Shown here in pieces: positions 9,615 through 19,859 of a stretch of 64,000 nucleotides of DNA. The position numbers and the translations under genes are program-made. The DNA lies in assembly GCF_001684335.1 (NCBI RefSeq), contig NZ_LOIC01000072.1, forward strand, positions 366,497 through 430,496. Direction: 5' to 3'. Position 1 is the first letter of the stretch. Each line of letters opens with the position of its first letter. The notes under the pieces were generated by a model that worked only from the letters and a program-made list of their open reading frames with translations, had not been told where the DNA came from and made no database searches. The DNA comes from Photorhabdus namnaonensis (lineage in GTDB: Bacteria; Pseudomonadota; Gammaproteobacteria; Enterobacterales; Enterobacteriaceae).

Positions 9615-10460
9615 ATGGATGCTTTAGATGAATTTTACGAAAGAAATCCTTCGGCTAGAGGATACTTGGATAACAGTACCAATGAAGAAAGAAAACTCCT
9701 AAAAATTCAAATGGATAAACAAAATGAGTTGATGATGCTTATGAACCGAGTTGCCGATAAATATGTAAAATGGAGTCTGGCCAAAGACCATTTTATCGGT
9801 GAAGTCATGGCTTATTGCCAAGAAAACACATCAAAGATAAATACCGGGGAGATCTCAATCTCTGAAGCAATAGCTTTATTAGACGAAGAAATCCGATCAT
9901 TAGAAGAGCAAGATTCAATGCTTTCTCAAAAGAGTGTAAGGCAAGCCATTGTTGTAAAGAAAAAGATAAACAGTGAAAATGCTAAAAGTAGGAATAATGA
10001 GACAGTTAATTTGATTGTCTCATGGATTGGATTTGTATCTGGCAGTATACAACTCATTGGTGGATTTCTTGCTATTGATAGCGGTGTTGGAGCAGCACTT
10101 GGAGCACCATTGATGGCTCATGGCTTCAATAATATTGTTGAAAGTGGTTATTATATCCTTTATCGCGAAAGCTATACTGGGCCAGTTAAATTCATCTATG
10201 AAGGGGTTGGAGAAAAAGTTTTTGGAATGGATAAGCGCAATGCTGATGTGGTATATACATCGGTTGATGTTGGTATGTCTATTAATGGTTTTTTTGGTTA
10301 TAAGCTTGAACCAGACAATCAAAGATTATATCGGTATATAAATGCTGATCTGCTTATTGGCTTAAAACGACGAGGTATAGAAACGATGAATTACAAAGAG
10401 ATAGCTTTAGAGATTTTCGGTGACGCAAATACCATTTTTGGGCAATATAGATCATATTGA
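9615..10460 (+). CDS. DUF4225-like protein, candidate secreted effector
   Basis: A 281-residue protein resembling the DUF4225 family of enterobacteria and pseudomonads, whose biochemical role is not established. It has a charged helical N-terminal half (about 1-130), a Gly-rich hydrophobic segment at about 131-166 ending in MAHGFNNIVESGYYILYRE, a motif I associate with the family, and a hydrophilic C-terminal tail. No signal peptide is visible. A small membrane-protein gene starts 13 nt downstream, and an Hcp gene converges on the pair. The layout suggests an effector with immunity partner, which is inference. Confidence 0.6.
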   Translation: MDALDEFYERNPSARGYLDNSTNEERKLLKIQMDKQNELMMLMNRVADKYVKWSLAKDHFIGEVMAYCQENTSKINTGEISISEAIALLDEEIRSLEEQDSMLSQKSVRQAIVVKKKINSENAKSRNNETVNLIVSWIGFVSGSIQLIGGFLAIDSGVGAALGAPLMAHGFNNIVESGYYILYRESYTGPVKFIYEGVGEKVFGMDKRNADVVYTSVDVGMSINGFFGYKLEPDNQRLYRYINADLLIGLKRRGIETMNYKEIALEIFGDANTIFGQYRSY

Positions 10461-10473
10461 AGGAAGATATAGA

Positions 10474-10767
10474 ATGATAGACTATTTATATATTATTTTT
10501 TCTTTACTTGCACTCTATCCATTATATTGTGCTTTTAAGAAACTTTTAATTCCCTATGATGTTTACATTAACCTTTTAGCTATATTACTTATGATGGCGT
10601 CTAATATTTTTCATCTAAATGTTGCCTATACTGGTCAAATTCCATTTCTTAGTGTATCCACATCAGATAATGATTTTATGCTATACACTTCTTTTATACT
10701 ATCTTTCTTGTGTACCATTACATTTATGATCGCATGCGGCAAACATTATAGGAAAAACAAATGGTAA
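10474..10767 (+). CDS. Small three-pass membrane protein, candidate immunity partner
   Basis: A 97-residue protein with three hydrophobic segments (about 3-22, 31-50 and 68-88) and a basic C-terminal tail, HYRKNKW. I chose ATG 10474 rather than an upstream in-frame start at 10420 because AGGAAG sits 7 nt before it and because it then follows the DUF4225-like stop by 13 nt with no overlap. Small membrane proteins directly after toxin-like genes are often immunity proteins; that role is inferred from position only and I do not recognise the sequence. Confidence 0.6.
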   Translation: MIDYLYIIFSLLALYPLYCAFKKLLIPYDVYINLLAILLMMASNIFHLNVAYTGQIPFLSVSTSDNDFMLYTSFILSFLCTITFMIACGKHYRKNKW

Positions 10768-10806
10768 TTTTGCCGGTAAAATAGTGTTATTTTACCGGAA
10801 AATAAA

Positions 10807-11286
10807 TTAATAAACGCGATCATCCCAAATACTATAAGCACTTGTCCCTGCTATATGATGAGTCCATGTGATACTCTTATAACGTAAAGATATCGTTTCC
10901 TGCGGCTGTGCGCCAGCATGTGTTATCGAATGGGGGTGATAAACAGCTAAATCAACTATCGTCGCCTCAATTACCTTTATAGTGTAATACAATTCCTGAA
11001 TCCCGAATTGACTCGCTCTGTAAATATCAAAGATACCGTCCAATATTTCATTTTCTGACATCGCTATTCCCAAAAGCGGTGACGATTTATCAACAGGCTT
11101 TTTAAATGTTATCGGATGGTGCCTGGCATACTGATCCCAAGTTAAAGAGTGATTAAGGTTATATATGAATATCTGATCTTTACGATCTAACTGACCTTTA
11201 TTTCCTATTGAATCTATCGATGAACAACCTGCCGATATCAATCCCTGCTTACGGCCCTTTAAGGTTAAATAGATTAAATCTGACAT
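10807..11286 (-). CDS. hcp: Hcp-family type VI secretion tube protein, orphan
   Basis: A 159-residue member of the Hcp family, the hexameric tube protein of the type VI secretion system, which is also a carrier and secreted effector chaperone. Signature stretches include LIYLTLKGRKQGLISAGCSS at the N terminus, then SIGNKG, HHPITFKKPVDKSSPLLG and ATIVDLAVYHPHSI. No T6SS structural genes are within view, so it is an orphan copy. It converges on the DUF4225-like gene and its membrane partner with only 39 nt between stops. Orphan hcp genes often travel with effector cargo. Confidence 0.88.
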   Translation of the reverse strand: MSDLIYLTLKGRKQGLISAGCSSIDSIGNKGQLDRKDQIFIYNLNHSLTWDQYARHHPITFKKPVDKSSPLLGIAMSENEILDGIFDIYRASQFGIQELYYTIKVIEATIVDLAVYHPHSITHAGAQPQETISLRYKSITWTHHIAGTSAYSIWDDRVY

Positions 11287-11658
11287 ATGTGCTCCTTCTT
11301 AACGTTAAAATGCCAACTACTAACTATTAGTAGAGATTTCCATTCTACAGAAAAAAACACCCGATGGAATTAAAATTATTCCGATCATATGGGTTAGAAG
11401 TTAATTAAATTCAGCCATCAGTTAACATTGAAACACTTTGTTACAATTATTATCAATTTGATACAACTAAAAACAATTAGCAACAATTTGTAGGAAATTA
11501 TTTATATTTTCTGGTCGTCACTTATATTTAACACTTGTTGAATAATGGAATTAATATAATATGTTTACCTAATCTCTCAATCTGACTGCATCTTCCGAGG
11601 TGCAGCCAAAAAAGCGATTTAAAATATTATGAATCAACAAACTTAATTGGAAAATTAT
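11287..11658. other. Divergent promoter region
   Basis: No gene seen between hcp (minus) and the first membrane-protein copy (plus). The last 150 bp resemble the regions upstream of copies 2 and 3, including a shared ACTTGTTG-AATAA-type stretch, which points to a common promoter. A small hairpin, CTGCATC/GGTGCAG, lies near 11587-11606. Confidence 0.5.
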
Positions 11659-12456
11659 ATGGACAATAAAAATCTAAACTCAAACTCCAATGTTATGCCT
11701 GACGACAGTCAGGAAATATTTATTCCTGATGGTCAGTCCCTCAATAGCACAGAAGGTGTGAAATGGATTGGTCAAGCATGGCAACTCGCCAAGGATAAAT
11801 GGGGCATGTGGATACTACTCTATATTATCTATTCTATATGTATAGCTGGTTTCGTGCTTATACCTTTTATTGGAATATTTGCAGGGCTTTTGAACCCAGT
11901 ATTTATCGGCGGTATAATTGCTGTGTGCGAAAAACAGAGAACTACCGGAGAATTCGAACTGGGGCTGTTATTCAACGGATTCCAGAAAAACTTTGCGTCA
12001 CTGCTCGGCGTTGGCGCTTTAACGCTTGGTATCATACTCCTCGGTGTTATCGCACTGTTTATTGGCGGTGGTAGTGCCGTACTTCATATCCTATTAGCCG
12101 TTCAGCATGGTGAAATCTCAGCCGAAATGCTTGAAAATGGCCTATCTTCATTACTTCTTAGTCTCTTTATTCTGATGGTTTTCTTAATTGTGAATGCCGC
12201 ATTGACTTGGTTTGCGCCAGCACTAATTGTCATCCATAATCTGAAATTTGATGCTGCCATATCAATGAGTTTAGCCGCAGTGAGAAAGAATCTATTACCC
12301 GGTTTATTATTCTTTATCACCTCCGCGATCATCTTCATAATCTCGATAATGACTTTTGGTTTAGGTTTTCTCATCTCTATACCAATACTTTTAGTTAGTT
12401 ATTACTCCTCTTATCGCAGCATTTTTATCGGTAAGGAGAAATCATCAACATTTTAA
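11659..12456 (+). CDS. Multi-pass membrane protein, copy 1 of 3 (BPSS1780/YciC-like, tentative)
   Basis: A 265-residue integral membrane protein with a hydrophilic N terminus (MDNKNLNSNSN), a conserved STEGVKWIGQAW segment, then about six hydrophobic segments. The motif FQKNFASLLGVGAL follows the second, and LTWFAPALIVIHNLKFDAA lies between the fourth and fifth. It resembles bacterial proteins annotated as BPSS1780-family membrane proteins, of unknown function. A TTG at 11647 extends the frame, but ATG 11659 matches the other two copies. It ends in a good terminator at 12482. Confidence 0.75.
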   Translation: MDNKNLNSNSNVMPDDSQEIFIPDGQSLNSTEGVKWIGQAWQLAKDKWGMWILLYIIYSICIAGFVLIPFIGIFAGLLNPVFIGGIIAVCEKQRTTGEFELGLLFNGFQKNFASLLGVGALTLGIILLGVIALFIGGGSAVLHILLAVQHGEISAEMLENGLSSLLLSLFILMVFLIVNAALTWFAPALIVIHNLKFDAAISMSLAAVRKNLLPGLLFFITSAIIFIISIMTFGLGFLISIPILLVSYYSSYRSIFIGKEKSSTF

Positions 12457-12481
12457 TCGGCTAAAAGATATTTAGGTTGGC

Positions 12482-12515
12482 AAGCCTCGCTATTTAAAAC
12501 GAGGTTTGTTTTTTT
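12482..12515 (+). terminator. Terminator after membrane-protein copy 1
   Basis: AAGCCTCG pairs with CGAGGTTT (one G-T) and is followed by GTTTTTTTA. The equivalent place after copy 2, near 14950-14977, keeps the T run but has lost most of the stem. Confidence 0.75.
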
Positions 12516-12625
12516 ATGATGGGAAAACTCCTGCCATTTTTCCCTCTTAACCCCGTTTGATTGCCATTATAGGTTGAATTTTTACCTCAAAGCATCAACC
12601 ATTTAAGGATCATTTAAAACGAGTA

Positions 12626-12709
12626 AAAAAATCCAAAGTTATACTCATATTGGAAGAAAAAACATCAGGAAAAACAAGGTTTAAATTGATTAATAAAGTG
12701 GCAAAATGA
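12626..12709 (+). pseudogene. Degenerate copy of a micro-ORF
   Basis: An open stretch without a start codon, reading KKSKVILILEEKTSGKT then FKLINKVAK and a stop. It is the counterpart of the intact 39-codon frame at 15135. The ATG of that copy is replaced here. In the shared part several differences are at third codon positions. Confidence 0.35.
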
Positions 12710-14045
12710 TAAATCCCGCATTAAGTAAACTTGCTTAAACAAAAGATTTTACATAGTCGTAATACGCTTTCGAAAAATCAGATAAATCATTAAAATGGGC
12801 CAGAAAACCCTTAGATTAACCAGATTAACCGCAAAAAATAAAAAATTTTGACAATATTAAAAACTATTAAAGAAATGGGCCTTGATTTTAATATCATTAA
12901 TGCCAGATTTTAAAAAAGTACAGGCGCTAAAAACAGCCTATTCCCCGTCGTGTTTAATGCATTTATCGACGATTTTATCCCCCCGATCATTTTACATTTA
13001 TTTAAACTGCCATAACCATTTAAAAGCACGAACACAGAGAGATTAAGGTTTTTATGTGGCAGGAATATTTAACTATAGTGCAATTTTTTATAAAGGTAGT
13101 TAATTACACTTAATCTAAATCTATTAACCATTAATAAAGAACTGAAAAGAAATCAGCATACAAAGGAATATTACCCAAATAGATTGATATTAAGGTGTTT
13201 TCTCGCCACTATTTTATGCAGAAAACCATAAAAATAACCTAATAAAAAACGGATAAAACGGTTAATGTGTCTGGATTTAAGCCCTGAAAAAGAAAGGGAT
13301 TATTCGAGAAAACATAAAGGTATATTTTTATATCATCATGCTATTTACTGGTTGATTTATCAAGATAAGGTAAAGGTAAAGGTAAAACAGAACCAGTAAA
13401 GATAAAAAAAGTATGATTAATGTTGGTTAAACGTAAAACATGATGTTTAATAGTGATTAAATTTAATAAAAAGCGGATGTTAAAAGTGGTAAAAAATGGT
13501 TAAAACCTTATGCCAATTAAAATCTAAGATTAAAACAACGGTTTTTAATAACAGCGTAAAACCTTCCCTTGATAAAGCTTATCAGTGAAAATAAAAACTG
13601 ATTTATTAATGCTTATACAACCCAGAAAATAAGGATGTGAATAGGTTAATTAAACAATCTGTTTTTCCAAAAGAAACGATTTTGATAGCGCTTTCAACCA
13701 CAAGAGTAAATTTTTTCATAACTAGTTAAATAATCGATAATGAAAAACCGGCATTGAAAATATAGATATTAATTAAGTTCTATAAAATAACATTCAATAT
13801 ATTACAGAGATAGCTTAGTTATTTAAGTAATAATAAAACCATTTTATCAAGTTAAAAAACAAACAGCGAAATATTGCTTATAAATCTACCACTTTATTGG
13901 ATAATTACTCCTATTTAGTACTTGTTGGTTAATAAAATTAATATAATATAATTACCAGCTTTTTACGTCCGACCGTGACTTTCAAAGTACAGACAGAAAA
14001 AGCAATTGAATAAATTACAAATCAATAATTAAATTGGAATAATAC

Positions 14046-14840
14046 ATGGATAATAAGAACCTAAATTTTAATTCCAACACTATATCCAACAATCAGGAGG
14101 TATTTATTCCTGATGGTCAGTCCCTCAGTAGCACAGAAGGTGTGAAATGGATTGGTCAATCATGGTGGCTCGTCAGAAATAAGTTAAGTATATGGATACT
14201 ACTCGGTATTATTTATTGCATCATTACAATAGCTATCCAATTTATTCCTTTCCTTGGGATACTTTATGGAATTTTTAGTTCAGTATTTCTTGGCGGTATT
14301 ATTACCATGTGTGAAAAACAAAGAACGACTGGGCAATTCAAACTAGGATTGTTATTCAGCGGATTTCAGAAAAACTTTGCATCACTGCTTGGCGTTGGTG
14401 CTTTATCGTTTGGCATTATGTTCCTTAGCATTATCACAATGCTTATTATCGGCGGTAGTACAATGGATCAGATATTGTTAGATAGCCAAGATGGTGAGAT
14501 CCCTGTTGATATATCCGAAAATGATCTCTCTTCATTATACCTTGGTGCTTTTGTTCTGATTATTTTTAACATCTTTGCTACTGCTTTAACCTGGTTTGCA
14601 CCAGCATTAATCGTTATTCATAATTTGAAATTTGGTGCTGCCGTGTCAATGAGCCTGGAAGCTGTGGAAAAAAACCTACTGCCCGGTTTATTATTCTTCA
14701 TCACCTTGACAGTCATTTTCATAATCTCGGTAATGACTTTGGGTTTAGGTTTTCTAATCTCTATACCGGTATTTATTGTTAGCTATTATTCCTCCTACCG
14801 CAGCATTTTTATCAATACGAATAAATCATCCACATTTTAA
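14046..14840 (+). CDS. Multi-pass membrane protein, copy 2 of 3
   Basis: A 264-residue paralog of the proteins at 11659 and 16070. It keeps the same start (MDNKNLNFNSN), the EVFIPDGQSLSSTEGVKWIG segment, FQKNFASLLGVGAL and TWFAPALIVIHNLKFGAA, with changes spread through the membrane segments. An upstream TTGGAATAATAC leader matches the other copies, so ATG 14046 is well supported. Its upstream 350 bp closely match those of copy 3. Function unknown; the tandem arrangement suggests dosage or divergence of a membrane component, which is inference. Confidence 0.75.
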   Translation: MDNKNLNFNSNTISNNQEVFIPDGQSLSSTEGVKWIGQSWWLVRNKLSIWILLGIIYCIITIAIQFIPFLGILYGIFSSVFLGGIITMCEKQRTTGQFKLGLLFSGFQKNFASLLGVGALSFGIMFLSIITMLIIGGSTMDQILLDSQDGEIPVDISENDLSSLYLGAFVLIIFNIFATALTWFAPALIVIHNLKFGAAVSMSLEAVEKNLLPGLLFFITLTVIFIISVMTLGLGFLISIPVFIVSYYSSYRSIFINTNKSSTF

Positions 14841-14862
14841 TTATCTAAAAAACACATCTACT

Positions 14863-14897
14863 ATTTGCTGAAAGTAATCACTTTATTTTCAGCAAAT
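14863..14897 (+). terminator. Conserved stem-loop after copy 2
   Basis: Arms ATTTGCTGAAA and TTTCAGCAAAT (11 bp) begin 22 nt after the stop. The same stem after copy 3 differs by a compensatory pair (G-C to A-T), which argues for selection on structure. Confidence 0.6.
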
Positions 14898-15134
14898 CAT
14901 AACGAAGACAAAAAAGCGCTATTTAACCTTGAAATCATTGAGAAACCCTACTATTTCAAACAAAGTTTGTTTTTTTATGATGAGAAAACTCCTGCCATTT
15001 TCCCGATTAAACCTGATTTATTTACACTTTCACCCCAGAACATAAAGCAAATGCTTTTTAGCACTCTTTTCACAAAAAACAGGTAAAAGCGTTAACCATG
15101 AAAGGTAAAAAACAGTGATTAAGGATTTTTTAAA

Positions 15135-15254
15135 ATGGATAAAAAATCCGATGCTATACTGATATTAGAAGAGAAAACATCAGGAAAAACGGGATTTAAA
15201 TTGATTAACAAAGTGGTAAAACGTCAGATAATTACGTTAATAAAACTTGTTTAA
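15135..15254 (+). CDS. Candidate micro-ORF, 39 codons
   Basis: Starts MDKKSDAILILEEKTSGKTG and continues to a stop at 15252-15254. AAGGA lies 9 nt before the ATG, an adequate ribosome-binding site. A degenerate counterpart in spacer 1 (12626-12709) keeps the central reading frame, with five third-position silent differences against about four replacements. It is charged at the N terminus and mildly hydrophobic at the C terminus. It matches nothing I recognise and may be the relic of a longer gene. Confidence 0.3.
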   Translation: MDKKSDAILILEEKTSGKTGFKLINKVVKRQIITLIKLV

Positions 15255-16069
15255 ACAGAGGATTTTGCACGGTTATAAGAAGTTTTTTAAAAACCATGAC
15301 CTTAATGCATTTATCAGCGATTTTTACATTTAACTAACCTACCATGATCATTTAAAAGCACAAATATAAAGGGGTTAAAACTTTTATACAAAAAACGGAT
15401 TTAATTAAATATACGTATCCTGTTACTCATAGCATTATTATGTGGCGTTTATTATGCAATAACCGCGATATCTTAAATACTCAACATTAAACTTAATACA
15501 AAGCAGGTATCAAGCGTGGTAAAAACAACCGTTAAAACCTTATACCGATTAAAATCAGAAGTTAAAACAATGGTTTTTAATAACAGGTTTAAAATCAGTC
15601 TATAATAAAGCTATCGGTGAAAAATGAAAAACAAAAATTGAATTTATTAATGCTTATATCCCATGAAGAAGGATCATCAGGATGTAAATAGGTTAACCAT
15701 TCCCAAAACAACCAACTTTAATGATGTTTTCAACCACAAGAGCAAATTTTTTTATAAACCAGTTAAATAATCTATGATGGAAAATCGGCATTGAAATATA
15801 AATATTAATTAATTTCCATGATAGAAACCGCAATATATTACATAGATAGCTTAGTTATTTAGGTAAGTATAAAACCACTTGAACAAGTTAAAACACATTG
15901 CTTGTAAATTCACCACACCCATTAGGTAATTACTCCTATTTAGTACTTGTTGATTAATAAATTTAATATATTATACTTGCCAGCTTTTTACGGCTGACTG
16001 TAACTTTGAAAACTCAGACAGAAAAAGCGATTTAATAAATTACAAGTTAATAATGAAATTGGAAAATAC

Positions 16070-16870
16070 ATGGATAATCAGAGCCTAAATTTTAATTCCA
16101 ACACTATACCCAACAATCAAGAGGTATTTATCCCTGGTGGTCAATCCCTCAGTAGCACAGAAGGTATGGAATGGATTAGTCAAGCATGGAGTCTCGTCAA
16201 ACGTAAATTGGGTATGTGGATACTACTTAGTATCATTTATTTCATTATCATATCTGGTTTACAGCTTATTCCTTTCCTTGGGATATTTGCAGGGATTTTA
16301 GGTTCAGTACTGGCCGGAGGCATTATTGCTCTGTGTGAAAAACAGAGAACTACCGGAGAATTTGAATTCGGGCTGTTATTCAGCGGATTTCAGAAAAACT
16401 TTGCGTCACTACTTGGCGTTGGTGCTTTATCGTTTGGTATTATGATCCTTGGTATCATAGCAATGTTTATTACCGGCGGTAGTGCAGTGATTAATATCTT
16501 CTTAGCTAGTCAATATGGTGAAATTCCTATTGACATATTCCTGGGTGATTTGTCCCCATTATTTCTTAGTTTCTTTATTCTGTTCATCTTCAGCATTATT
16601 GCTGCTGCTTTAACCTGGTTTGCACCAGCGTTAATTGTTCTTCATAATTTGAAATTTGGTGCTGCCGTATCAATGAGCCTGGAGGTAGTGAAGAAGAATT
16701 TATTGCCCGGTTTATTATTCTTTAGTATCTTTGGGTTAATGATGGTACTTTCTATAGTGACTTTAGGCTTGGGCCTTTTAGTCTCTATACCCATATATTT
16801 CGCCAGTTATTATTCCTCTTACCGTAGCATTTTTATCGGTAAAGAGAAATCATCGACTTTAGTTAATTAA
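16070..16870 (+). CDS. Multi-pass membrane protein, copy 3 of 3
   Basis: The 266-residue third paralog. It shares the N-terminal EVFIPGGQSLSSTEGMEWIS segment, FQKNFASLLGVGALSFGIM and LTWFAPALIVLHNLKFGAA with copies 1 and 2, and has its own changes in the last two membrane segments plus a slightly longer tail (STLVN). The start is fixed by the same TTGGAAAATAC leader. It is followed by a stem-loop at 16891 and then the terminator shared with serS. Family function is unknown; BPSS1780/YciC-like assignment is tentative. Confidence 0.75.
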   Translation: MDNQSLNFNSNTIPNNQEVFIPGGQSLSSTEGMEWISQAWSLVKRKLGMWILLSIIYFIIISGLQLIPFLGIFAGILGSVLAGGIIALCEKQRTTGEFEFGLLFSGFQKNFASLLGVGALSFGIMILGIIAMFITGGSAVINIFLASQYGEIPIDIFLGDLSPLFLSFFILFIFSIIAAALTWFAPALIVLHNLKFGAAVSMSLEVVKKNLLPGLLFFSIFGLMMVLSIVTLGLGLLVSIPIYFASYYSSYRSIFIGKEKSSTLVN

Positions 16871-16890
16871 AAGATAAAGATACATCTATT

Positions 16891-16925
16891 ATTTACTGAA
16901 TCCAGTAATTTTATTTTCAGTAAAT
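16891..16925 (+). terminator. Conserved stem-loop after copy 3
   Basis: Arms ATTTACTGAA and TTCAGTAAAT (10 bp), beginning 20 nt after the stop. It is the counterpart of the stem at 14863 with a compensatory base-pair change. Confidence 0.55.
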
Positions 16926-16949
16926 TTATAATTAATTAAATAGACAGCA

Positions 16950-16973
16950 AAAAGCGCCAAATCTGGCGCTTTT
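16950..16973. terminator. Bidirectional terminator between copy 3 and serS
   Basis: Arms AAAAGCGCCA and TGGCGCTTTT with a 4-nt loop, usable from both strands. It serves the convergent membrane-protein gene and serS. Confidence 0.9.
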
Positions 16974-16987
16974 CATTAATATAATAA

Positions 16988-18304
<1,317 letters not shown>

Positions 18305-18305
18305 T

Positions 18306-18432
18306 TATACCCGCTATCTTTCAAGTTGCCTCTTTGTTGGCTGCACTCACTCACCCCGGTCACATAGTTATCTATGCTCCCGGGGATTCGCTCCCTTGCC
18401 GTCGCGATGCATCTTGAAATCCATAGGGTATA
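18306..18432. repeat. ERIC element, full length (127 bp)
   Basis: Runs from TATACCC to GGGTATA and is an imperfect palindrome. It contains close matches to the classic ERIC primer cores (CTCACCCCGGTCAC and CTCCCGGGGATTC), plus the internal TTTCAAGTTGCCTCTTTG and CTTGAAATCCATAGGG ends. It lies in the rarA-serS intergenic region, where it would be transcribed as a long hairpin if the genes are cotranscribed. Confidence 0.95.
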
Positions 18433-18508
18433 GATGATATGAATAAGCCCACACAAGTTGATGGGCCATAAGGTATTTTTACCCGTCAACCTTACCGCAA
18501 CAATAACG

Positions 18509-19852
18509 TTAGCGATAGCGTTTTATCGGGCTATTTTGATCCTGTTCAGCAAGCCAGGCGAGTTTATCGCCTATTTTACTTTCTAACCCTCGGTTAGCCG
18601 GATGATAATAACGGGTTTCCCGCATCTCAGGTGGAAAATAAACTTCACCCGCCGCGTAAGCATTAAGTTCGTCATGAGCATAACGATATTCTTCGCCAAG
18701 CCCCATCCCTTTCATCAATGTTGTCGGCGCATTGCGCAAATGGACGGGAACATCATAATCAGGTTTTTCCTTCGCATCAGCCATCGCTGCTTTAAATGCG
18801 GTATAAACCGCGTTACTTTTCGGCGCACAGGCAAGGTAAACAATAGCTTGAGCAATCGCTCTTTCACCTTCTGCCGGCCCAACACGCGTAAAACAATCCC
18901 ACGCCGCAGTGGCTACCTGCATTCCCCGAGGATCGGCATTACCAACATCTTCGGAAGCAATAGCCAATAAGCGGCGGGCAACATATAACGGATCACCACC
19001 GGCGGTAATGATCCGGGCATACCAATAAAGCGCTGCGTCAGGCGCAGAACCACGTATAGATTTATGCAGAGCCGAAATCAAATCGTAATAACGATCACCT
19101 TTATTATCAAAACGAGCGCTTCGCTCTCCACTGACCTCTTTCAATAGCGCCGGTGTCAAAATCCTCTCTCCCTGAGCATTGGTTTCTGCCATATCCGCCA
19201 TCATTTCCAGCAAATTCAATGAATGACGGGCATCGCCGGAAACCAGCTCGGCAATCATGTGACGGGTATTTTCAGGCAAAATGATATTCTGACCGTGATA
19301 ACCGCGCTCTTGATCATTCATTGCTTGATCAAGTACCTGCTCAATCTCTTCTGTTGTCAATGACTTAAGCAAATAGACCCGTGCCCGTGAAAGTAATGCG
19401 GAATTCAATTCAAAAGAGGGGTTTTCTGTTGTCGCACCGATAAAGGTGATCGTGCCATCTTCAATGTGTGGCAGAAAAGCATCCTGTTGGCTTTTGTTAA
19501 AACGATGTACTTCATCAACAAACAGGATAGTTCTACACCCTGCATTCCGGTTCTGACGCGCCTTTTCAATCGATTCACGTATCTCTTTGATGCCGGAAGC
19601 GACCGCAGATATCCGTTCAACATCAGCCTGAGCATAATGACCAATAATTTCAGCTAATGTTGTTTTGCCCGTCCCCGGCGGCCCCCATAAAATCATGGAG
19701 TGAAGTTGTCCAGCCCGGATAGCTCTTGGAAGTGGTTTTCCTTCTGCCAGTAAATGCTGCTGGCCGATATATTGCTCTAATGTCATTGGCCGCATACGCG
19801 CGGCCAACGGCTGGAATTCATTTTGTGAAAAATCGAGTGACAGGTTGTTCAC
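18509..19852 (-). CDS. rarA: Replication-associated recombination protein A
   Basis: AAA+ ATPase of the clamp-loader clade (RarA/MgsA, related to eukaryotic WRNIP1 and Mgs1) acting at stalled replication forks. The 447 residues equal the E. coli length. Walker A is [12 protein letters not shown] (about 57-68) and Walker B is [16 protein letters not shown] (about 110), with sensor 1 in [18 protein letters not shown]. The C-terminal tetramerisation region includes [20 protein letters not shown]. It starts 7 nt after lolA and is probably cotranscribed with it. Confidence 0.97.
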   Translation of the reverse strand: MNNLSLDFSQNEFQPLAARMRPMTLEQYIGQQHLLAEGKPLPRAIRAGQLHSMILWGPPGTGKTTLAEIIGHYAQADVERISAVASGIKEIRESIEKARQNRNAGCRTILFVDEVHRFNKSQQDAFLPHIEDGTITFIGATTENPSFELNSALLSRARVYLLKSLTTEEIEQVLDQAMNDQERGYHGQNIILPENTRHMIAELVSGDARHSLNLLEMMADMAETNAQGERILTPALLKEVSGERSARFDNKGDRYYDLISALHKSIRGSAPDAALYWYARIITAGGDPLYVARRLLAIASEDVGNADPRGMQVATAAWDCFTRVGPAEGERAIAQAIVYLACAPKSNAVYTAFKAAMADAKEKPDYDVPVHLRNAPTTLMKGMGLGEEYRYAHDELNAYAAGEVYFPPEMRETRYYHPANRGLESKIGDKLAWLAEQDQNSPIKRYR

Positions 19853-19859
19853 TTAAACC

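Larger units (their letters stand above)
12457..14045. repeat. Long spacer 1, homologous to spacer 2 (14841-16069)
   Basis: Nearly 1.6 kb without a convincing gene. It aligns in order with the spacer after copy 2. Matching blocks include 12513-12545 with 14970-15004, 12625-12700 with 15140-15220, 12955-13030 with 15295-15360, 13476-13560 with 15500-15580, and 13690-14045 with 15720-16069. The gene and its 3' spacer therefore duplicated together as a unit of about 2.0-2.4 kb. Length differs by about 360 bp, so indels have accumulated. Confidence 0.8.
14841..16069. repeat. Long spacer 2, homologous to spacer 1
   Basis: A 1.2-kb stretch whose blocks align in order with 12457-14045. It contains the stem-loop at 14863, the micro-ORF at 15135, and the upstream region of copy 3. 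A 73-codon frame at 14865-15086 overlaps the stem-loop, starts with TTG and has no counterpart in spacer 1, so I do not count it. Confidence 0.8.

Noticed and set aside
14865..15086. 73-codon frame after membrane-protein copy 2
   Set aside because: Starts with TTG inside a conserved stem-loop, has no ribosome-binding site and is not kept in the homologous spacer.
12457..16069. Prophage or plasmid origin as explanation of the long spacers
   Set aside because: No phage, replication or integrase genes and no iterons; the repeat structure is explained by tandem duplication of the membrane-protein unit.
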